Below are positions 6,911 to 13,831 of a stretch of DNA of 16,628 bases, in pieces. The notes beneath the pieces were generated by a model. The model was not told the DNA's origin. It ran no database searches and worked only from the letters and a program-made list of their open reading frames with translations. Position 1 is the first letter of the stretch; each line of letters starts with the position of its first letter. The position numbers and the translations under genes are program-made. This DNA comes from CALCZU01 sp964396165 (GTDB lineage Bacteria > Bdellovibrionota > FAC87 > UBA2466), in NCBI GenBank assembly GCA_964396165.1, contig CAYNEF010000066.1, positions 1 to 16,628 of the forward strand, in the 5' to 3' direction.

Positions 6911-7135
6911 ATGCGCATCGCCATAAAAGTAAAACCCAATTCCAAACGTCCCGGTGTAGAAAAGCTTGAGACGGGGGAATATCTTGTCCGAGTAAATGCT
7001 CCTCCTGTCGATGGCAAGGCAAACAAAGCCGTCCTCGAAGCCTTGGCCACACACTTCGGCGTGCCGAAATCAAAAATTGAAATACTAAAAGGGGAAAAGG
7101 GAAAACAAAAACTCGTAGAAATCGGTGGTATTTAA
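6911..7135 (+). CDS. DUF167 / YggU-family protein
   Basis: A small basic cytoplasmic protein of 74 residues. It has the family layout: the strand M-R-I-A-I-K-V-K-P-N-S-K, then V-R-V-N-A-P-P-V-D-G-K-A-N-K-A-V, and later F-G-V-P-K-S-K-I-E-I-L-K-G with a C-terminal K-Q-K-L-V-E-I. DUF167 proteins are widespread, often next to YggT, and have no assigned function. The start is uncertain. ATG at 6911 has AAGGA eleven bases upstream. GTG at 6902 would add M-P-F but is only two bases from the same AAGGA. The gene is divergent from htpX and convergent with ilvE, and the two stop codons overlap on opposite strands. Confidence 0.85.
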   Translation: MRIAIKVKPNSKRPGVEKLETGEYLVRVNAPPVDGKANKAVLEALATHFGVPKSKIEILKGEKGKQKLVEIGGI

Positions 7136-8061
7136 ACGTAGGTCAGCCATTTTTCGAAGCGTTTGTCTTTGCCTGTAACGACATCGAAAAAGATTTGAGA
7201 AAGTTTTTGCGTCACAGGACCGGGTTTGCCAGACCCAATTGTGTGTCTGTCGAGTTCTCGGATAGGCGTTAATTCTGCAGCAGTGCCTGTGAAAAAGAGT
7301 TCGTCCGCAAGATAAGCTTGGTTTCTAGTAATATTCGATTCCACAACGGTAAAACCTGCGGCTCTTGCAATCTGCATCACACTATCGCGTGTGATACCAG
7401 GGAGAATATATCCTGTAGTAGGCGTGTAAATAATGTTGTTCTTCACCAAAAAGAAGTTTTCGCCTGAGCCTTCGGCTACAAATCCTGACGGATCTAAAAG
7501 CAACGCTTCATCAAACCCGTTTTGAACGGCTTCTCTTCTTGCTTGTACCGAGACTAAATAATTCCCAGAAAGTTTAGCCCATGTCATGCTTGTCGAAATA
7601 TCAGGTCGGCTAAATGTGGAAGTCGCGATGCGGATTCCGTTTTTTAAACCTTCATCCCCTAAGTATTTTCCCCAGTTCCACGTAGCTATCGCAATGTGGC
7701 CTTCTACTTTTGCAGGGAGTTTTAGTCCGCGAAAACTGTCATCGAGATAGGCAAGCGGGCGGATATAACATTCTTTAAAACCATTTGCTTTTACCAGTGC
7801 GGCAGTAGCGCTGATAAAATCTGACTGTGTGTAGCTGACCGAATAGTGTAGGGACTTGATGGAATCAAGAAAGCGGTCAAAGTGCTCTGGGCCTCTAAAT
7901 ATTGCCGTTCTGTCATCTGCGGTTTTGTAAGCGCGGATACCCTCGAAAGCAGCTCCTCCGTAATGGAGACTGTGTGAGAGAATATGGATGTTCGCTTCAT
8001 TGTAAGGGACAAGTTTTCCATCCATCCAAATAAATTGACTATCTGCATTCTTATTAGACAT
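7132..8061 (-). CDS. ilvE: Branched-chain-amino-acid aminotransferase
   Basis: A PLP-dependent fold-type IV aminotransferase that interconverts Leu, Ile and Val with their 2-oxo acids using glutamate/2-oxoglutarate. The 309-residue length matches E. coli IlvE. The catalytic lysine is Lys163 in W-A-K-L-S-G-N-Y-L. Other family blocks are H-Y-G-G-A-A-F-E-G-I-R-A-Y near 33-45, E-G-S-G-E-N-F-F at 197-204, and L-P-G-I-T-R-D-S near 220-227. The substrate-side pattern fits BCAT better than D-amino acid transaminase or ADC lyase. Only a distant GGA (about 18 bases) precedes the ATG at 8061-8059, so the ribosome binding site is weak. It has a terminator upstream, which separates it from the exported protein gene. 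Confidence 0.94.
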   Translation of the reverse strand: MSNKNADSQFIWMDGKLVPYNEANIHILSHSLHYGGAAFEGIRAYKTADDRTAIFRGPEHFDRFLDSIKSLHYSVSYTQSDFISATAALVKANGFKECYIRPLAYLDDSFRGLKLPAKVEGHIAIATWNWGKYLGDEGLKNGIRIATSTFSRPDISTSMTWAKLSGNYLVSVQARREAVQNGFDEALLLDPSGFVAEGSGENFFLVKNNIIYTPTTGYILPGITRDSVMQIARAAGFTVVESNITRNQAYLADELFFTGTAAELTPIRELDRHTIGSGKPGPVTQKLSQIFFDVVTGKDKRFEKWLTYV

Positions 8062-8123
8062 GGGAGAAAGGTGCCCATTTCCTTTTCATTCGTCAACGAG
8101 GATCAAAGGGAAGGGGTAGTGGC

Positions 8124-8161
8124 AAAAAAAAATGCCGGATAACTATTCAAGTTACCCGGCA
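8124..8161 (-). terminator. Rho-independent terminator
   Basis: On the minus strand, TGCCGGGTAACT pairs with AGTTATCCGGCA (one G-U pair) around a five-base loop, followed by nine T (8132-8124). It lies 26 bases after the stop of the 8187-9059 gene and should end its transcript before ilvE. Confidence 0.92.
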
Positions 8162-8186
8162 CGTTAAATTAAAAACCGCAGTGGAT

Positions 8187-9059
8187 TTACAACGTTTGTG
8201 TAAAGACGAGCTGGAATACGCCGCTCGCAAGACCACCACTGAAATTGGTATCACTTAAATCAGCAGCCATTAAACTGTCGTTGTTATAGTAAGCAACACC
8301 GAGAGTTGTATTGGCAGCGACTTCGTAATCGAGTTCAGGCGCTGTCCAAACATAGTGGCTCCAACCGTTGGCATTTTTTGCTTCGCCATAATTTCCCGTG
8401 CGTGTTTGGTGGAACATCAAAGGAATAGACAAAGAAAGTTTTTGAGTGATTTGAATGTCAGCCATCAAGTAGACACGGTTTTCAAAAATGTTATTAGCTT
8501 TTGCGGCTGCTCCTTCACCTGTTCCGCTTCTGGAATTCAAGAAGAAGATGGGGATTTCATAGACGCTTAATTTCAATACTTCATTCATCTGGCGAGAGAG
8601 TTTGAAGTAGTTACGAGATGCTAAAATCATTCCCTGGTTTTGTTGCGATTCCATTACAGGCAAATACAATCTTTGTTCGTAGCTCAATTTCAATTTGTTT
8701 TCTGTATTTTCCCAGATGTTATTGAGTTTTCCGCGGATGAAACCAGGTTGCAGCGATGGAGCAACACCTGTTGTTGTTTCAGCTCTGGATAAAAGATTAC
8801 TGTTAAACGCTTGGAAATAACTGAGTTGTGCGTTCTTACCGATTTTCGCTCCCAGTTCTGCCGCGTTTTCCGTGTAGAACTCACCAGTCAGTGGCAAGTA
8901 ACCAGGGCGAATGTCGAGCATTCCCATGGGTGCAATCGTTGGTTCAGCGGTGGCGACTTTCGCAGCCACTTTCTGTTCTGCATTTGCAGTGACAGCAAAC
9001 GCGATTAATGTGCCCCAGATTGTCAGCTCCAACCCATGTAATAAACTTGATTTTCTCAT
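8187..9059 (-). CDS. Exported, beta-rich protein, probable outer-membrane protein; function unknown
   Basis: I do not recognise this 290-residue protein. It has a probable signal peptide (R-K near the start, hydrophobic residues about 12-26, and cleavage after A-N-A near 27). The mature part begins with a short region rich in Ala, Pro and Glu. From residue 78 on it shows repeated alternating polar and apolar stretches such as L-K-L-S-Y-E-Q-R-L-Y-L, R-V-Y-L-M-A-D-I-Q-I and T-L-G-V-A-Y-Y, ending in V-F-Q-L-V-F-T-Q-T-L, as in outer-membrane beta barrels. The last residue is Leu, not the usual Phe. GGGGGA lies just upstream of the ATG at 9059-9057. It has its own terminator. Confidence 0.72.
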   Translation of the reverse strand: MRKSSLLHGLELTIWGTLIAFAVTANAEQKVAAKVATAEPTIAPMGMLDIRPGYLPLTGEFYTENAAELGAKIGKNAQLSYFQAFNSNLLSRAETTTGVAPSLQPGFIRGKLNNIWENTENKLKLSYEQRLYLPVMESQQNQGMILASRNYFKLSRQMNEVLKLSVYEIPIFFLNSRSGTGEGAAAKANNIFENRVYLMADIQITQKLSLSIPLMFHQTRTGNYGEAKNANGWSHYVWTAPELDYEVAANTTLGVAYYNNDSLMAADLSDTNFSGGLASGVFQLVFTQTL

Positions 9060-9093
9060 CTCTCCCCCTGTTTTCGTGCCTCGTTAAAATTTT

Positions 9094-9116
9094 GAGACTG
9101 AATCCTTTTCAGTCTC
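9094..9116 (-). terminator. Hairpin between the two exported-protein genes, possible terminator
   Basis: GAGACTGAA (9094-9102) is followed by a five-base loop and its exact reverse complement (9108-9116). On the minus strand it is followed by AAAATTTTAAC, a weak T tract. It lies 116 bases after the stop of the 9232-9882 gene and only 35 bases before the start of the next gene. It might terminate the upstream transcript or form a leader structure in the downstream mRNA. Confidence 0.4.
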
Positions 9117-9231
9117 GGGACACTAGTAAGAGCAAGAACGGGGCCACGAGAATACAGGCTAGAATACGGGGTGTTGCGTGCCTAGGAATGGGGTTTTTTC
9201 AGGGTGGGTAGGGACAAAAAGATACCGCAAA

Positions 9232-9882
9232 TTAAGGAATGATATTAATGCTTAAGTCGAATGAAGTAGCGCGTACACGCTGGGGAGAAGCAAAGCTATC
9301 CTGGTAAGTGACGCCGAAAGAGAAACCCCCAAACCAGTCGTCTGGCGTTTGTTTCTCAAAAAACGCAAGGCCAGGCGTGATGTAGAAAAACGGAACTAAG
9401 AAATTTTGCGATAATCCGTCAGTTGCTGAAGACTGGTACAACCAGCTTGCGCCACTGCCAACGGAAAGTGTTGGGCGTACAAACGGAAACTTATTTACCG
9501 CGAAAACGGATTTCACACCGATGGAAGCCGGTACCCAACTGAGATTGATAGTGGAATTAGTCGTGTTTCGAGTATTGCTTTCGGTGATGCTGTAATTTGC
9601 CTGTTTGTATGCAAAACCAAGCCTCGAAACAAAATAGAGTTGGAATGCATCTTCAATATGGAGTGGAGATGCAGAGCCGATAGAAAAACCAAACATACCC
9701 GGAACACTCTGCGAGTAGGGAATTTCGTACGCCTCATTTTTTAAAACCATTTCTCCAGGCGACAGAATCGAGATCTGCGGAACTAATTGCAGTTTATTGA
9801 TATGCGTGCCTGTTTCTTCAGCGCGCAAGAGTGTGCCAAAGAAAACAGCTATCAAAAAAGTGCATGTGCGTTTTGTCCCCAT
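9232..9882 (-). CDS. Exported beta-rich protein of unknown function
   Basis: A 216-residue protein I cannot name. It begins with M-G-T-K-R, then a hydrophobic run (about 7-17), and probable signal cleavage after L-R-A. The mature part alternates apolar and polar residues, with many aromatic, Gly, Ser and Asn residues (for example F-Q-L-Y-F-V-S-R-L-G-F-A-Y and T-L-S-V-G-S-G-A-S-W-L-Y), suggesting a small outer-membrane barrel of about eight strands. The frame is also open to a TTG at 9888-9886; I prefer the ATG at 9882-9880, although neither has a good ribosome binding site. A perfect TATAAT lies on this strand at 9966-9961, without a matching -35. It is probably a single-gene unit between two hairpins. 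Confidence 0.65.
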   Translation of the reverse strand: MGTKRTCTFLIAVFFGTLLRAEETGTHINKLQLVPQISILSPGEMVLKNEAYEIPYSQSVPGMFGFSIGSASPLHIEDAFQLYFVSRLGFAYKQANYSITESNTRNTTNSTINLSWVPASIGVKSVFAVNKFPFVRPTLSVGSGASWLYQSSATDGLSQNFLVPFFYITPGLAFFEKQTPDDWFGGFSFGVTYQDSFASPQRVRATSFDLSINIIP

Positions 9883-10004
9883 TACCAAGGAGTAGAATAC
9901 CTTAAAGTGAATGAGAAAGGGAGGTTTCTGCGTAAGGCCACGGGATGTTAGATAATAATAATTATACGACAGTAGAGGAGGCGGTGGATTTTGGGAATAG
10001 TAGG

Positions 10005-10038
10005 AAAAAAAAAGACTGCCGTTCAGGCAGTCTTTTTT
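10005..10038 (-). terminator. Rho-independent terminator (bidirectional)
   Basis: A nine-A run (10005-10013), GACTGCC, a five-base loop, GGCAGTC and six T (10033-10038) make a symmetrical terminator. It lies 21 bases beyond the stop of the Cys-rich protein gene and ends that minus-strand transcript. In the plus direction it would also work, but no gene on that strand needs it. Confidence 0.92.
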
Positions 10039-10059
10039 AATATCTATTCAATACGGAAT

Positions 10060-10443
10060 TTAGTGAACTGCAGCTACGCACTTCAACTGAGACACTACAC
10101 GAGGGCCAGCAATGCTTTGTGCTGCCAATTTCCCTTTGATATCAGTGCCAGGGAGTTCAAGTGTGATCAGTGCACTGTAGCCAGCATCTGCGACATGTTG
10201 TGCAGTATTGCAAGTCAGAATGGGTCTGCATTTGTTTGCTGGAGTTGTAGACAGACAATGTGGGTAAAGTGTTGCGCAGTTTAAATCGCCGAACATTACT
10301 GGTTTTTGATTTTTTTCTACGGTAGCTTTTTTCAAATTACTGGAAACACGTAATCTGAATCCGTTTGTGCCACTGCAGAAAATCGGAGCTGCGAACGACA
10401 TGTTTGCTGCGAGAGCTAATACGATAAGTGAAGAGAACTTCAT
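10060..10443 (-). CDS. Small secreted six-cysteine protein of unknown function
   Basis: A 127-residue precursor, not recognised. M-K-F-S-S-L and a hydrophobic run end in S-F-A-A, with cleavage near residues 18-19. The mature chain of about 108 residues has six Cys, in F-C-S-G, N-C-A-T, H-C-L-S, K-C-R-P, T-C-N-T and near the C-terminus K-C-V-A. An even number suits three disulfide bonds formed in the periplasm. There is no CxxCH, so it is not a cytochrome c. The ATG at 10443-10441 has AAAGGA six bases upstream. The frame stays open to 10512 but the added residues lack conserved or signal features. It is followed by a strong terminator, so it is likely monocistronic. Confidence 0.72.
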   Translation of the reverse strand: MKFSSLIVLALAANMSFAAPIFCSGTNGFRLRVSSNLKKATVEKNQKPVMFGDLNCATLYPHCLSTTPANKCRPILTCNTAQHVADAGYSALITLELPGTDIKGKLAAQSIAGPRVVSQLKCVAAVH

Positions 10444-10584
10444 AGGGGGTCCTTTGGTATAATTTTTCGCTTTCGGTGAGACATTCACTTCAAGCGGCCG
10501 AGGATATAGCACCTTTTTTAAAAATCCGTAAGAGGGCGTTTTTTGTCCTCACTACAAAGTTGCCACGAGAGTATCTGGTACGTA

Positions 10585-10604
10585 AAACAGTCACTGTACT
10601 GTTT
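10585..10604 (-). terminator. Possible weak terminator of the purine operon
   Basis: AAACAGT (10585-10591) and ACTGTTT (10598-10604) pair across a six-base loop. On the minus strand just four T in a row end it. It sits 24 bases after the last gene of the purine operon, which suits termination, but the stem is short and A/T rich. Confidence 0.35.
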
Positions 10605-10627
10605 GTGTCATTGCAACAGAGAAAAAC

Positions 10628-11938
10628 TTAAAGTTTTTTGCGGCCTTCCAGAATTTTTAAAAAAGACCGGCTTTGGATCTCTTCGATACTTAAGCCTGTT
10701 TTAAGTGCTTCTTCTTTAGTAATCGCACCACAACTTAAGGCACGTAAAAAGAAGTTAAGAAGACCTTGTCCAGTTGCTGCATCGTCGAAAATATCTCCCA
10801 GCAAGGTCGCCTTCGCGGCTTTTTCCACAAAGCCTTTTAATCTGTCAGAAGCCGAGTCCAACGCTTCTAAGAAAAAAGCGTACGTTGCAGCGTAACGAAC
10901 GGGCAATTGATTGGGATGCAGATCCCAGCCCTGATAAAAACCACTGCTAAGAGAGTGGCGAATGTGTTTGTAACTGAGCCGCCACGCTTTGTGGAAATTT
11001 GCGGGATCCGTTCCCACAGGCATTACGTTTGTCGCCCCATCTGAAATAAGCAAGTTTGTACCCATGAGAGAAACTTGCATGACGTGTTTTGCAAAATCAC
11101 AAACTGGGTTATCCATTGTCTGATAATTCGCTGTGATGCCGCAACCGGCAGTGTAGTCATATGTTCCAAAGTGCGCGCCTACACATCTGCCTTTGCCTGC
11201 TTCGACAAAACTGCGGATAGGAGATTTGCCATCAAAACCAATAATGGCTTGGGGAGTTTCCACCATGAATTCGTATTTCAATGTGTTTGCTTTTAAATTG
11301 TTTTTCTTTTCGATTTCTTCGAGCGCTTTTACTAGTGTCGCGCATTGTTCTGCCAAGATAACTTTTGGAAGCGTCACTACGAAATTTGAGGGCAAATTAC
11401 CTTTCGTTTCAGAAAGAAGTGTAGAAAGAAAGATGTCCAAAGTACGCAAACTTCTTTTTACGCATTCTTCAGAAAATGTCTTGATGCGAATGCCGATAAA
11501 AGGGGGAAGGGAATTTTGCTGCATTCCTTTTGCGACTTCTTTAGCGGTGGATTCTGCGTGGCCGTCTTCTTCACTGTCTGGACGATTGCCATAGCCATCT
11601 TCGAAATCGATGCGAAAGTCTTCTACCGCTTCTACTTCGAGCTTTTGGACGATCCTCTCGTAAATCTGCTGCCACAGTTTTTTATCTGCAGTGGCTTCTA
11701 AGCCCAGCGCTTTTACAAGTGCGTCAGCATTGGGTGCCATTTCATTCAATGCTTTTAACGAACTCGCGCTCATCTTCTTTGCAGTTTCGCTTGTGAAGAT
11801 TTGTGCACCACCGTACACCGTGTGAATGGGTTGTCGTCCCGAACCCGCACCCGGGTACGCTTTTGTGAATGCCTGGTTCGCTTTTGTAAGGTCCGTACGA
11901 ATACTTTGGATGGACTCTGGTGTCAGTGATTGTTTCAT
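10628..11938 (-). CDS. CitE/malate-synthase-like TIM-barrel protein in the purine operon
   Basis: A 436-residue cytoplasmic protein of the HpcH/CitE/malate-synthase superfamily. I believe it belongs to a DUF6986-type family seen near purine genes in other bacteria, but that is from memory. Motifs fit a Mg-dependent TIM barrel: R-I-D-F-E-D-G-Y-G (109-117), V-T-L-P-K-V (188-193), F-M-V-E-T-P-Q-A (224-231) with the likely metal-binding Glu, and H-F-G-T-Y-D-Y-T-A-G (256-265) with a likely metal-binding Asp. Superfamily enzymes make or break C-C bonds beside a carboxylate, often with glyoxylate, pyruvate or CoA esters. Its place three bases after uraH, with a GGGAG ribosome binding site, suggests it acts on ureidoglycolate or glyoxylate. 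That role is inference; no assay-based name is given. Confidence 0.8.
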   Translation of the reverse strand: MKQSLTPESIQSIRTDLTKANQAFTKAYPGAGSGRQPIHTVYGGAQIFTSETAKKMSASSLKALNEMAPNADALVKALGLEATADKKLWQQIYERIVQKLEVEAVEDFRIDFEDGYGNRPDSEEDGHAESTAKEVAKGMQQNSLPPFIGIRIKTFSEECVKRSLRTLDIFLSTLLSETKGNLPSNFVVTLPKVILAEQCATLVKALEEIEKKNNLKANTLKYEFMVETPQAIIGFDGKSPIRSFVEAGKGRCVGAHFGTYDYTAGCGITANYQTMDNPVCDFAKHVMQVSLMGTNLLISDGATNVMPVGTDPANFHKAWRLSYKHIRHSLSSGFYQGWDLHPNQLPVRYAATYAFFLEALDSASDRLKGFVEKAAKATLLGDIFDDAATGQGLLNFFLRALSCGAITKEEALKTGLSIEEIQSRSFLKILEGRKKL

Positions 11939-11941
11939 TTC

Positions 11942-12286
11942 TCAACTCCCGCGATAAGTGGAATAACCAAAGGGGCTTAAAAGTAGCGGCACGTGGTAGT
12001 GCTCATCCTTACTCGTAATTTCGAAAGTGATATTCACCGAAGGGTAAAAGCACTTTAGCCCTTTTGCTTTAAAATACTCAAGCGTTTCAAACGTGATTCG
12101 GTACATGCCTTCTTTCAAAGGAGAAGGGCAGAGATTACTGACGCGACCATCTTTATCGGTTTCTCCGACTGAAAGAGAACTCCAGGAGTTATTCGTACTG
12201 TATTCCAATGCGTAATGGATACCTGTTGCCGGCTTTCCGATACTGACATCCAGCACGTGCGTTGTGATGGGACTTGTTTTATTCAT
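11942..12286 (-). CDS. uraH: 5-Hydroxyisourate hydrolase (transthyretin-like)
   Basis: It hydrolyses 5-hydroxyisourate to OHCU, the second step after urate oxidation. At 114 residues it has the normal length, with no signal peptide. The signature residues are present: T-H-V-L-D with His10, G-R-V with Arg48, H-Y-H-V-P-L with His98, and the C-terminal Y-R-G-S that separates HIU hydrolases from transthyretin. Its ATG (12286-12284) lies within the end of uraD, overlapping it by eight bases, so it is translationally coupled. Its partner decarboxylase UraD is directly upstream. Confidence 0.95.
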   Translation of the reverse strand: MNKTSPITTHVLDVSIGKPATGIHYALEYSTNNSWSSLSVGETDKDGRVSNLCPSPLKEGMYRITFETLEYFKAKGLKCFYPSVNITFEITSKDEHYHVPLLLSPFGYSTYRGS

Positions 12287-12797
12287 GAATCATTTTCTCC
12301 AGTCTTAACTGTGTGATTTTTGCCTGTTCCATCGAGGCGTTTTTTACTTCCAAATCCGTACTGTTATGCAAGCGGCCTTGCAGAAGTTGCAGCATCTCGT
12401 CTGCACTTTTTCCGCTCGCACAGACAATAAAGATAAAACCGTGGCGCTTTTCATAATTATCATTACCTTCTGCCAATGCCTTTAAAGTATTTTCAGAAGC
12501 AGAGGCAACTCCCCCTTGCTCTTTTTCCGCCCAGGCTTTGGTAGTGGCAAATTTTTTTCTTAAAGATTCCACGTCACCGATTTTCGGGTGGTGCTTAAAG
12601 GCAATTAACCATTCTGAGGGAGGTAAATGGTTCCAAATATTTTCTGATTGAATCATCAGGCTTTTCAGAGAAGCGTAGGGCCTGAATTTAAGAACTTTAT
12701 CAGCCCACTCGCTTGAACCACAGCACAACAATAGACGCTCTTTCGCAACCTCTTTTGAAAGCGCATTAAATTCCGAGAGGGTGAGCGTTTGATTCAT
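12279..12797 (-). CDS. uraD: OHCU decarboxylase
   Basis: It decarboxylates 2-oxo-4-hydroxy-4-carboxy-5-ureidoimidazoline to S-allantoin, ensuring the correct stereoisomer for AllB or Alc. The 172-residue protein shows the family's catalytic His70 in H-H-P-K-I-G-D (69-75), the E-Q-G-G-V block (93-97), and Y-E-K-R-H-G-F-I-F-I-V-C-A-S-G (115-129). The start ATG at 12797-12795 overlaps the alc TGA as ATGA, indicating coupling. Length and motifs match typical bacterial and animal UraD. Confidence 0.95.
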   Translation of the reverse strand: MNQTLTLSEFNALSKEVAKERLLLCCGSSEWADKVLKFRPYASLKSLMIQSENIWNHLPPSEWLIAFKHHPKIGDVESLRKKFATTKAWAEKEQGGVASASENTLKALAEGNDNYEKRHGFIFIVCASGKSADEMLQLLQGRLHNSTDLEVKNASMEQAKITQLRLEKMIHE

Positions 12798-13831
12798 GTC
12801 GCTTTTCCTAAGATGCGCAAGCGGCTGATACCACCATCTGGAAAAATATTCATGCGGATATAATCAAAGGCTGTATCTTTAACCAGCTTGTTTAGTTCTT
12901 TTGCATAATAGTGTCTAAAGTGCGCTTTCAATTTTGTCTTAGGTAGAATTTCTTGCCAGTGCAGATCTTTTCTATTCTGAACATCATTCGGCGTGAGATC
13001 TCGCTTGGGATAACTTAATGCTTCGATAGAGCAGCTTTCTGGAAAATTGCCTTTAAAGTGATTCGTATCGACTTCAATTTTTTCAATTTTGCCTGTGTGC
13101 CCCATGCGTACCACAATCCAGTCATAGCCTGGCACTCTCTTTCTTCTTGTTTCCCATCCATCTCCCATGATGAGTGCTCTTTGTGGGAAAATTAAATTGT
13201 CTTTGGATCCAAAAAACATGTCATTGCAAGTGATGACTTTGCCGCCATTTGCAATTCCGACAAGATCAATTGGCGTTTTAGATTTTTTTAAGCGATCCCA
13301 ATCGGGAGTGACTTCTCCATACACTCTGAATCTTGCGACTCCTCCATCCGGGAATATGTTCAGTCGCAAGTGTGTCCAGGGCTCTGAACTATCGACAGAG
13401 AAAAAATTGTCGGAGCCCCCTTTTAAAGGAGATTTCGAAATAATTTCATTCCATTGAATTTTATTTTTGGCTAAAGATTCTTTTGTGGGATTTTTGGGAA
13501 GTGAGGCAGCCTCGAGCGAAAAAGCTTCAGGGTTATTTCCCACAAAGAAGGCGGTGTTTACATTTACCCCCTTGATGATTCCCATCATTCCCAATTGGAT
13601 GATACACCAGTCATGCCCCGGCGTTCTTCTGCGTCTGGATTCCCAACCGTCCATCCATTTTCCTCTGGATGTGTATTTATCCGCAATAAAAATGGCTTCT
13701 GTGGCCTTTAGCATGTTTTCTTTTGCTGCAAAAAAATCGTCATTAGTAAGAAGTGCTTTTCCTCCCAGACGTTCTGACGCCATATCGACGTAGTCTGTGA
13801 AGGGGTGGGATTTTTCCGCAATGTGGCTCAT
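12794..13831 (-). CDS. alc: Allantoicase
   Basis: It hydrolyses allantoate to S-ureidoglycolate and urea. The 345-residue length matches the family (yeast Dal2 343). The protein is two tandem homologous domains of about 170 residues, visible as duplicated blocks: W-M-D-G-W-E-S-R-R-R-R (59-69) and M-G-D-G-W-E-T-R-R-K-R (222-232); and R-L-N-I-F-P-D-G-G-V-A-R (156-167) and R-M-N-I-F-P-D-G-G-I-S-R (326-337). Its ATG overlaps the allB stop as ATGA and its own stop overlaps uraD. Using allantoicase means urea is released here, as opposed to the allantoate-amidohydrolase route that releases ammonia. I see no ureidoglycolate lyase in the window. Confidence 0.94.
   Translation of the reverse strand: MSHIAEKSHPFTDYVDMASERLGGKALLTNDDFFAAKENMLKATEAIFIADKYTSRGKWMDGWESRRRRTPGHDWCIIQLGMMGIIKGVNVNTAFFVGNNPEAFSLEAASLPKNPTKESLAKNKIQWNEIISKSPLKGGSDNFFSVDSSEPWTHLRLNIFPDGGVARFRVYGEVTPDWDRLKKSKTPIDLVGIANGGKVITCNDMFFGSKDNLIFPQRALIMGDGWETRRKRVPGYDWIVVRMGHTGKIEKIEVDTNHFKGNFPESCSIEALSYPKRDLTPNDVQNRKDLHWQEILPKTKLKAHFRHYYAKELNKLVKDTAFDYIRMNIFPDGGISRLRILGKAT

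Noticed and set aside
10060..10443. Six-Cys protein as the missing cytochrome c for PuuD
   Set aside because: It has no CxxCH haem-binding motif.
10444..10512. Longer N-terminus for the six-Cys protein
   Set aside because: The extension would bury the signal peptide; the ATG at 10443 has a proper ribosome binding site.
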